IMG/VR virus record: IMGVR_UViG_3300042923_001813
Span: 1-25,612 of that record
DNA length: 25,612 nt
Origin: a virus
Direction: 5' to 3' (one strand)
Below are positions 20,991 through 25,612 of this stretch, one piece after another; positions within the stretch are counted from its first letter, which is position 1, and the number at the start of each line of letters is the position of its first letter. The notes below the pieces were generated by a model. The model had not been told where the DNA came from, made no database searches, and worked only from the letters and a program-made list of their open reading frames with translations. The position numbers and the translations under genes were made by a program.

Positions 20991-21231
20991 CCGCGTTCCA
21001 GAACGCGTCCATCGGCTCGATGATCGTCTGCTGGACGAATGCAGCTTCCCGGTCGCCCAGGCCGGATGCGGCCTCTTCCAGTTCTCTGCGAAGCACGTCA
21101 GCAAAGGCGTGCGCCTCTTCGACGGGCTCCGGCAGCTCGCCGAGCACGTGGGCGCATAACGCCTTCAGCACACGAGTTTGCATTATCGATTCGCCGAGCA
21201 GGCGCTCTTCCCGCGAGAAGCTGTGGGCCAC
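20863..21231 (-). CDS. helical hypothetical phage protein
   Basis: A 122-aa protein, soluble, mostly helical and acidic (VEEAHAFADVLRRELEEAAS, then AAFVQQTIIEPMDAFWNAVI) with a charged C-terminal tail. GTG at 21231 is chosen as start because AAGGA lies eight bases upstream, while the in-frame ATG at 21183 has no such site; the upstream longer frame is low-complexity. It is convergent with the short plus-strand ORF 20790-20990. It lies just inside the right 21-bp repeat. No family recognised. Confidence 0.62.
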   Translation of the reverse strand: MAHSFSREERLLGESIMQTRVLKALCAHVLGELPEPVEEAHAFADVLRRELEEAASGLGDREAAFVQQTIIEPMDAFWNAVIEQLEESDRPIPYAPTEYGYRRWDQRRGDKPPRTPGDEPDQ

Positions 21232-21348
21232 GGTTTTCGTCCTTCGTGGGGGGGTCGCAAGCCCCACGATAGCCGGAAGGGGTCGGGCGTCCAGCCTGGC
21301 CCCCGAAGGGCGACTTTTCTCCCTGAGTTTTGCCCGCGCGCGTCGAAA

Positions 21349-21369
21349 CCCACTGCGCGGTGTCCGGCC
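21349..21369. repeat. 21-bp direct repeat, right copy (candidate attR core)
   Basis: Identical in sequence and orientation to 2520-2540; flanks differ. It lies 117 bases to the right of the start of the last minus-strand gene and about 300 bases left of the plus-strand operon at 21670, i.e. exactly where gene orientation changes. Direct repeats at both ends of an integrase-bearing segment are the expected trace of integration. Confidence 0.5.
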
Positions 21370-21575
21370 GTCCTCCCGCCAAGCATTGACCCTCCCCCCC
21401 GGGGCCGGGCACCCGGCGACGGCCTTGCCGCGCCCCGCCGGCGCGCCATGCCTCCCGCGCACCTTCATCGCTCTTGGCCGCTTGCAGACCGGCCGAGACG
21501 CGGCCCCGACCGTACTGAACCCTTCGGTCAGCCGTGGCCCCAACAGTCTGCATTTTCGCGTACTCCCTAGTCGTG

Positions 21576-21608
21576 GTGGCGTCGGTGCCTTGTTGGCACC
21601 GACGCCAC
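21576..21608. promoter_or_regulatory. perfect 14-bp hairpin upstream of the plus-strand operon
   Basis: Arms GTGGCGTCGGTGCC and GGCACCGACGCCAC are perfectly complementary around a 5-base loop (TTGTT). No T-run follows, so it is not a standard intrinsic terminator. It is one of a pair with the hairpin at 21617-21649. Confidence 0.7.
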
Positions 21609-21616
21609 ATCCTGGT

Positions 21617-21649
21617 CGCCGATCGCGATCCTGTCCCCCGCGATCGGCG
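21617..21649. promoter_or_regulatory. perfect 11-bp hairpin, second of the pair
   Basis: Arms CGCCGATCGCG and CGCGATCGGCG are perfectly complementary around an 11-base loop, 8 bases after the first hairpin and 20 bases before the ATG at 21670. In RNA the two stem-loops would stand side by side in the leader. Confidence 0.7.
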
Positions 21650-21669
21650 GTACGTTTTGCGGGTGCCGC

Positions 21670-22134
21670 ATGACCAAGACGCGCGCCCCGCTAACCTATG
21701 ACAACGCACTGACCCGCATCGCGGGTCAGATCGGATGGGCGGCCATGGCCGAAGCGGTCGGCCAGAAAGAGCGCACCGTGCGCGACTGGAGCGATCCTGA
21801 CATCGAGCGCGGTTGCCCGATCGAGGCGGCCGAGCTGCTCGATCTCGCCTATCAGGCGGGCGGCGGCGAGGGGGCGCCGATGCACGAAACCTATTCGCTA
21901 CGGCTCGAGGCGGCACACAGAAGCCGCTTCGCCGATGGTCTCGCGATCGCCCAGGCGACTTGCCTGATGATCCGCGAGGGCGCCCAAGCCAACGAAGCCG
22001 CGCTCCTCGCCTCCATGCCCGGCGCCACCATGGCCGATCGCCAGAAGGCGCTGCGGGAGATCGAGGAAGCGATCGCCGCTCTGCGCGCGACGGTTCCGCT
22101 TTTGATGAACGATCAGCCGCCTCAGCCGCCGTAA
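21670..22134 (+). CDS. phage CII-like regulatory protein
   Basis: A 154-aa protein. The N-terminal about 70 residues (DNALTRIAGQIGWAAMAEAV, GQKERTVRDWSDPDIERGCP, IEAAELLDLAYQAGGG) look like the DNA-binding part of phage CII-type regulators, with a HTH in the KERTVRDWSDPD stretch. The second half is helical (MADRQKALREIEEAIAALRA). It begins the long plus-strand operon, 20 bases after a hairpin; the ribosome site is weak. A role as activator of early or lysogeny genes is inferred from the family and from its place. Confidence 0.65.
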   Translation: MTKTRAPLTYDNALTRIAGQIGWAAMAEAVGQKERTVRDWSDPDIERGCPIEAAELLDLAYQAGGGEGAPMHETYSLRLEAAHRSRFADGLAIAQATCLMIREGAQANEAALLASMPGATMADRQKALREIEEAIAALRATVPLLMNDQPPQPP

Positions 22135-22252
22135 GGCGCGCGGGGCCGCCCTCGGCCGCAGCGCCCACCAGCGCCGAGATCCTTCCTTTCCACACTGCCG
22201 CCCGCGTCGCCTGCGCTTCGCGGAGCGGCTTTGTGCTGCCCGGACACCGCCG

Positions 22253-22681
22253 ATGATCATGAACGTAATCGAGCGCCCCACCTGGACCCGCACCGTCGAC
22301 TTCACGCCGGGCCTGTACCTGAAGGTCCGCCGCCGCACGACGCGGCTTGAGCTGGCCGATGTGGCCGCGCGGATCGGCACGATCCCGCATGTGCCCGAAC
22401 AGGACCGCGTCGAGTGGCTCGAGCGCATCGAGGCGGATCTCGTCCCCGTTTCCACGAACACGATCGACCAGCTCGCCCGCGTTTTCCGGCTGGACCTGCA
22501 GGTACTTGCTCAATTGGCGGCAATCGCACGCGGGGAGCGCGACCCGGCGCTGACACCGCGGATCTGCCGCATCTGCGCCTGCAGCTGGCGCTTGCCGTGC
22601 GTGCGCGGGCACGAAGCCTGCGGGTGGGTTGACGGGCAGGATCTCTGCACCGCGTGCGACCACGCGGACGCAGCGGCATGA
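22253..22681 (+). CDS. HTH protein with C-terminal Cys-rich zinc-finger-like domain
   Basis: A 142-aa protein. The first about 95 residues carry an XRE-like fold (YLKVRRRTTRLELADVAARI, then VSTNTIDQLARVFRLDLQVL). The C-terminal block (CRICACSWRLPCVRGHEACG and WVDGQDLCTAC, residues 105-135) has seven Cys, C105, C108, C110, C116, C123, C132 and C135, probably binding one or two zinc ions; this tail is typical of phage proteins of Caulobacter- and sphingomonad-like hosts. It likely binds DNA or RNA as a regulator. A 118-base gap without a gene separates it from the upstream CII-like gene. Its stop overlaps the next ATG. Confidence 0.68.
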   Translation: MIMNVIERPTWTRTVDFTPGLYLKVRRRTTRLELADVAARIGTIPHVPEQDRVEWLERIEADLVPVSTNTIDQLARVFRLDLQVLAQLAAIARGERDPALTPRICRICACSWRLPCVRGHEACGWVDGQDLCTACDHADAAA

Positions 22682-22863
22682 CCCGCGCGAAGCAGATCCG
22701 CATCCGCGTCGCGCTCGCGGCCGCCGTGCTCGCCCTGAGCGTGGTGATCGCCGCCGCCAGCCGGCCGATCGACGTCGTTCCCGTCACCATCGTCCTGGTC
22801 GCACTGCTGCTCGCAGCATTCGCCGCCGACCACCTCATTGCCAACCGGGAGTGCCAACCATGA
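22678..22863 (+). CDS. small membrane protein, two TM segments
   Basis: A 61-aa protein starting at the ATG at 22678 (ATGA overlap with the upstream stop). Residues about 10-28 (VALAAAVLALSVVIAAAS) and 34-52 (VVPVTIVLVALLLAAFAAD) are membrane segments. Start was chosen over a longer frame because of the overlap. Function unknown; position within an early operon is typical of inner-membrane inhibitory peptides. Confidence 0.62.
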   Translation: MTRAKQIRIRVALAAAVLALSVVIAAASRPIDVVPVTIVLVALLLAAFAADHLIANRECQP

Positions 22864-23075
22864 GCTTCCAACGTCCGCTGGATCTTGCGCAGCCGCTCGA
22901 GATCCATCCGCTCCGCTGTGACTGCCAAGCCTGCGACGACGCGGCCGAGCACCCGAGCGTCGGCTACACCGTCGCGATCGCCACTGTCGTCATGATCGGC
23001 GGCGGCATCTTCGGCCAAGTCCTCGGCGTCGCGCTCTACCGCGCCGGCATTCTCGCGCTGCTGGGGATCGGATGA
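22860..23075 (+). CDS. small membrane protein with CxxC motif
   Basis: A 71-aa protein from the ATG at 22860, overlapping the previous stop by 4 bases. It has CDCQAC near residues 19-24 and a single or hairpin membrane stretch ([20 protein letters not shown], about 38-57). The longer open frame upstream is Arg-rich shadow. Operon overlaps on both ends support it. Family not recognised. Confidence 0.62.
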   Translation: MSFQRPLDLAQPLEIHPLRCDCQACDDAAEHPSVGYTVAIATVVMIGGGIFGQVLGVALYRAGILALLGIG

Positions 23076-23341
23076 TGACCGACGAACGCGGGGAGGGGAT
23101 GGGCGGCGGCCAGGTTGCCGCCGACGAGCTGCGCCTCCTGATCGAGCGCGCCGAGCGCCTCGAGGAAGAGAAAAAGGGCATCGCTGACGACATCAAGGAC
23201 GTCTTCGCTGAGGCCAAGAGCCGCGGGTACGACCCGAAGGCGATCAAGAAGATCATGTCGATCCGCAAAAAGAAGCGGGAGGAGTACCAGGAAGAGGAAG
23301 CGATCCTCGAAACCTACATGCAAGCGCTGGGGATGCTGTGA
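23072..23341 (+). CDS. gapR: GapR-like (DUF2312) nucleoid-associated protein
   Basis: An 89-aa protein matching DUF2312/Gap[41 protein letters not shown], and [20 protein letters not shown] are the long coiled helices and conserved block of the family. Chromosomal GapR of Caulobacter binds AT-rich, overtwisted DNA ahead of replication forks and stimulates topoisomerases. Length is nearly the same as for the host protein. It sits inside a run of overlapping plus-strand genes (ATGATGA with the previous stop), so this copy is phage- or element-encoded. A role in phage DNA replication or in mimicking host chromatin is inference. It could start at the second ATG. Confidence 0.9.
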   Translation: MMTDERGEGMGGGQVAADELRLLIERAERLEEEKKGIADDIKDVFAEAKSRGYDPKAIKKIMSIRKKKREEYQEEEAILETYMQALGML

Positions 23342-23736
23342 TGAGCGCGGAATTCACCCCGACGCGCGTCGCGGAGCTCACCGCGCTGTCCGCCTCGGCC
23401 CGCGCTGCTGGGCCCCTGCAGCCGATCAGCACGCCGATCGTCATCGATGGGCAAGGCTATGCCTGGCTGCCTGACCCGGATCCGCTACGGCTCGGCGACG
23501 CGGTCGGCTGCTATGTGCATGCCGGCATCCGGCTCGGCTGGGCACCCATGACCTTTCCACCGCCTGGCGGGGCGCTGCTCACTCTGTTTGGCGGGCAGCG
23601 GGCTGACGGCTTCGACAGCGACGGCGTTGCCGCATTCATCACGCGCGATGGACTGAACAGCCTGATCGCTGACCTGCAGGCGATCGCCGCCAGCATCGCT
23701 CCTCCTGCGACCGACGATCAGAAAGGGGAGGGCTGA
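23341..23736 (+). CDS. hypothetical protein of the plus-strand operon
   Basis: A 131-aa protein starting at the ATG at 23341 (TGATG overlap with the GapR-like stop). It has a beta-rich middle (PISTPIVIDGQGYAWLPDPD, then DAVGCYVHAGIRLGWAPM) and a helical C-terminus (NSLIADLQAIAASIAP). No signal peptide, membrane segment or catalytic motif is visible. Tight coupling to the next gene (TGATG) supports it. Not recognised. Confidence 0.7.
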   Translation: MSAEFTPTRVAELTALSASARAAGPLQPISTPIVIDGQGYAWLPDPDPLRLGDAVGCYVHAGIRLGWAPMTFPPPGGALLTLFGGQRADGFDSDGVAAFITRDGLNSLIADLQAIAASIAPPATDDQKGEG

Positions 23737-24986
23737 TGGCCGACACCACCAAGATCGAGTGGACCGACGCCACCTGGAACATCATCAACGGATGTTCCGT
23801 CCACACGCCCGGCTGCACGAACTGCTACGCGATGCTGCTCGCCGGCACGCGCCTAGCTCATCACCCAAGCCGAGCAGGCCTCACCGCTATGTCAAAGGCG
23901 GGGCCGGTCTGGACCGGCGAAGTTCGGCTTCACGAACCTTGGCTTACCCAGCCGCTGGAATGGACCAAGCCGCGCGACATCTTCGTCTGCGCGCACGGTG
24001 ACCTATTCCACGAGGCGGTGAGTGACGCGATGCTTGATCGCGTGTTCGCTGTGATAGCGCTCTGCGCTGTCGTCGGGCGCCGTCACCGCTTCCAGGTGCT
24101 CACGAAGCGCTCCGGCAGGATGAGGCACTACGTCAACAGCCTTGCTGCGCGCGCGCAGAATATCGCGGTTCACGCAGCCGACCTTACTGCTGACGCATAT
24201 CGCTCGATGCCCGCCATTGTGGAGATGCTCGAACGTGGCCCGCTGCCGAACGTCTGGCTGGGCGTCTCGACTGAGGATCAGCGCCGCGCCGACGAGCGGA
24301 TCCCGGATCTGCTGGCGACGCCGGCAGCCATGCGGTGGATCAGCGCCGAGCCATTGCTGGGGTCAATCAACCTGGAGCCTTGGTTAGCGCCCGAAAAGAC
24401 CTGCCAAGGCTGCGACGATGGCGAAGGCTACGGAAATCGTTGCTCGAGCGATCGGGTCTCGCGCGATGAGCAGTGCCCTTGGAAGCGTGCCGTGCAGATC
24501 GTCACTGAACACGGGCCGTTTGCAGCCGATGGGGAACCATCAGCCGTCACCTGCGCGGTGCGAACCCTGGATTGGGTAGTTGTGGGAGGCGAAAGCGGCC
24601 GAGGCGCGCGGCCGATGCACCCTGCCTGGGCGCGCGCCCTTCGCGATCAGTGCGCCGCCGCCGACGTTCCCTTCCTCTTCAAACAATGGGGTGAATGGGC
24701 GCCGGTTTGCGCAATCGGTCTCGATGACCTGGACGAGCAGCTCTACCATCCCGCTCCAGCTCGGGATCCTGAAGCTATCCGCCGCTGCAAGGTCGGTCAG
24801 CTGGTGATGCAGGCGTCCGGCCGCGTGTTTCCCGTGGATCAGCGTTCCGGGATCCGCGGCGAAGATCCCGCGAAGGGCGATTTTGCTTTTCTGGCGGGGA
24901 CGGGCGCGATGACGTTCCTCGCGGTCGGCAAGCGCCGCGCCGGCCGGCTGCTCGATGGCGTCCAGCACGACGGCGCGCCGGCATGA
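23736..24986 (+). CDS. phage Gp37/Gp68-type DUF5131 protein
   Basis: A 416-aa protein of the phage Gp37/Gp68 (DUF5131) family. The family start KIEWTDATWNIINGC and the cysteine trio C20, C27, C30 (GCSVHTPGCTNCYA) are visible, as are VLTKRSGRM (about 121-129), NVWLGVSTEDQRRADERIP (172-190) and the end block VVGGESGRGARPMHP and FLFKQWGEW. The trio suggests a metal or Fe-S centre like that of radical-SAM relatives, though spacing (x6, x2) is not the canonical CxxxCxxC. A Cys-rich insert (C223, C226, C236, C247) may be an added zinc finger. Biochemical role of the family is not established. GGGGAGGG lies just before the ATG, which overlaps the previous stop. Confidence 0.88.
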   Translation: MADTTKIEWTDATWNIINGCSVHTPGCTNCYAMLLAGTRLAHHPSRAGLTAMSKAGPVWTGEVRLHEPWLTQPLEWTKPRDIFVCAHGDLFHEAVSDAMLDRVFAVIALCAVVGRRHRFQVLTKRSGRMRHYVNSLAARAQNIAVHAADLTADAYRSMPAIVEMLERGPLPNVWLGVSTEDQRRADERIPDLLATPAAMRWISAEPLLGSINLEPWLAPEKTCQGCDDGEGYGNRCSSDRVSRDEQCPWKRAVQIVTEHGPFAADGEPSAVTCAVRTLDWVVVGGESGRGARPMHPAWARALRDQCAAADVPFLFKQWGEWAPVCAIGLDDLDEQLYHPAPARDPEAIRRCKVGQLVMQASGRVFPVDQRSGIRGEDPAKGDFAFLAGTGAMTFLAVGKRRAGRLLDGVQHDGAPA

Positions 24987-25612
24987 GCCTGAAGCCGCTC
25001 AGCGCGGCCGCCGGTGCTGCCTTGGTGCGCGGCCATGGGGTGGACGCGGTCAATCGCGAGACTCACGACTTCTACCCGACGTGGCCGGCCGCGACGCGCG
25101 CGCTACTCGGCGCCGAGCAGTTCGACGGCGCAATTTGGGAGCCAGCGTGCGGTGACGGCGCCATGTCGCGCGTGCTCGAAGGCGCCGGCTACCAGGTGAT
25201 CTCGACGGATCTGATCGATCGAGGCTTCGGCGAAGGCGGGCGCGACTTCCTGGGGGAGTGGGCGCCGCTCGCTCCGAATATTGTGACGAACCCGCCGTTC
25301 CGGTGGGCGGTGGAGTTCGTGAATCGCGCGCTGATGCTTACGGCGCCTGAGCGCCCCGGTAACATCGCCCGCGGCAAGGTCGCCCTATTCCTCCGCCTCG
25401 CGTTCCTCGAAGGCCAAGAGCGCGGCGCCTGGTTCCCGAACACGCCACTCGCTCGCGTCTGGGTCATGTCCCGGCGGGTGCCGATGGATCGCGGCAAGCT
25501 CGCATCCAACGACCGCAGCGGCGGCGGGGTGATAGCCTTCGCCTGGTTCGTTTGGGAGCACGGACACGAAGGGGCGCCCGCACTCGGCTGGCTTGACTGG
25601 AAAGCCGCATGA
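24983..25612 (+). CDS. class I SAM-dependent DNA methyltransferase-like protein
   Basis: A 209-aa protein. EPACGDG (residues 53-59) is SAM-binding motif I and NPPF (103-106) is the catalytic motif IV of N6-adenine or N4-cytosine amino-methylases; VISTDLIDRG is motif II. It is short and has no obvious target-recognition domain, as in many phage orphan methyltransferases. The DFYPTWPAATRALL start is typical of the type in alphaproteobacterial phages. Its ATG overlaps the DUF5131 stop by 4 bases. The stop is the last codon of the window. Methylation of DNA is likely but substrate and target are not shown. Confidence 0.82.
   Translation: MSLKPLSAAAGAALVRGHGVDAVNRETHDFYPTWPAATRALLGAEQFDGAIWEPACGDGAMSRVLEGAGYQVISTDLIDRGFGEGGRDFLGEWAPLAPNIVTNPPFRWAVEFVNRALMLTAPERPGNIARGKVALFLRLAFLEGQERGAWFPNTPLARVWVMSRRVPMDRGKLASNDRSGGGVIAFAWFVWEHGHEGAPALGWLDWKAA

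Larger units (their letters stand above)
21232..21669. other. non-coding interval with the right 21-bp repeat and two hairpins
   Basis: Frames here are Arg/Pro/Gly-rich and look like shadows; I see no supported gene. The interval holds the right 21-bp direct repeat (21349-21369), a C-run, and two strong hairpins (21576-21608 and 21617-21649) just upstream of the plus-strand operon. Its promoter is probably here but no clear -35/-10 pair stands out. Confidence 0.5.

Noticed and set aside
21576-21608. Intrinsic transcription terminator
   Set aside because: The stem is strong but no T-run follows on either strand.
21098-22663. Minus-strand frame of 521 codons
   Set aside because: It covers several plus-strand genes with overlapping starts and stops and is Arg/Ala/Pro-rich low-complexity sequence without a domain.
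1-25612. CRISPR array
   Set aside because: No regularly spaced short direct repeats were seen; the only notable direct repeat is the 21-bp pair separated by 18.8 kb.

Overview
The window is high-GC DNA dense with phage-type genes. Codon usage and gene families (a Sphingomonas-like GH24 endolysin, a DUF2312/GapR protein, Gam-type and DUF6950-type phage proteins) suggest an alphaproteobacterium, most likely a sphingomonad. That placement is inference from sequence style; no rRNA, tRNA or housekeeping gene is present. I recognise the whole window as mobile or phage-derived DNA.

Layout. (1) 1-2155, plus strand: a P4-type tyrosine integrase and a winged-helix protein, apparently one end of a first mobile element. 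(2) 2156-2585: non-coding, with several inverted repeats and one copy of a 21-bp direct repeat (2520-2540); the second copy lies at 21349-21369. (3) 2586-4290: a second P4-type integrase (minus strand) flanked by two small Cys-containing ORFs. (4) 4413-11833, minus strand: the distal part of a siphophage late operon, read leftward: NlpC/P60-like tail peptidase, tail-tip protein J-like, small tail protein, large tail fibre/receptor-binding candidate, holin, SAR-type endolysin, two micro-ORFs and a Dam methylase. No terminase, portal, capsid or tape-measure gene is present. (5) 11897-14248, minus strand: a Mu-Gam-like nuclease inhibitor, three small ORFs and two helix-turn-helix regulators. (6) 14374-18365, minus strand: accessory cargo. 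It holds a Ser/Thr kinase, PP2C phosphatase and 3-TM membrane protein cassette, then an AbiTii-domain abortive-infection-type protein with a small tail-anchored partner, coupled to a secreted thermonuclease and a lipoprotein. (7) 19200-21231: a duplicated Cys-motif microprotein around a coiled-coil lipoprotein, then the divergent repressor/Cro-like switch with an 18-bp palindromic operator. (8) 21232-21669: non-coding, with the second 21-bp repeat and two adjacent perfect hairpins. (9) 21670-25612, plus strand: a tightly overlapping early-type operon (regulator, Cys-rich HTH protein, two small membrane proteins, GapR-like protein, hypothetical, DUF5131, SAM methyltransferase).

How it fits together. 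Between the two 21-bp repeats most genes are on the minus strand; outside them every gene is on the plus strand. The simplest reading is an about 18.8-kb element (integrase, lysis and tail-tip genes, cargo, repressor) inserted into, or abutting, another phage-like element. The alternative is one mosaic prophage whose right half continues beyond the window. In both readings the late operon lacks its 5' part, so the minus-strand element looks defective or satellite-like but still carries a plausible immunity/defence module next to its lysogeny switch. The kinase-phosphatase-membrane cassette and the AbiTii operon are the most promising candidates for a poorly described system.
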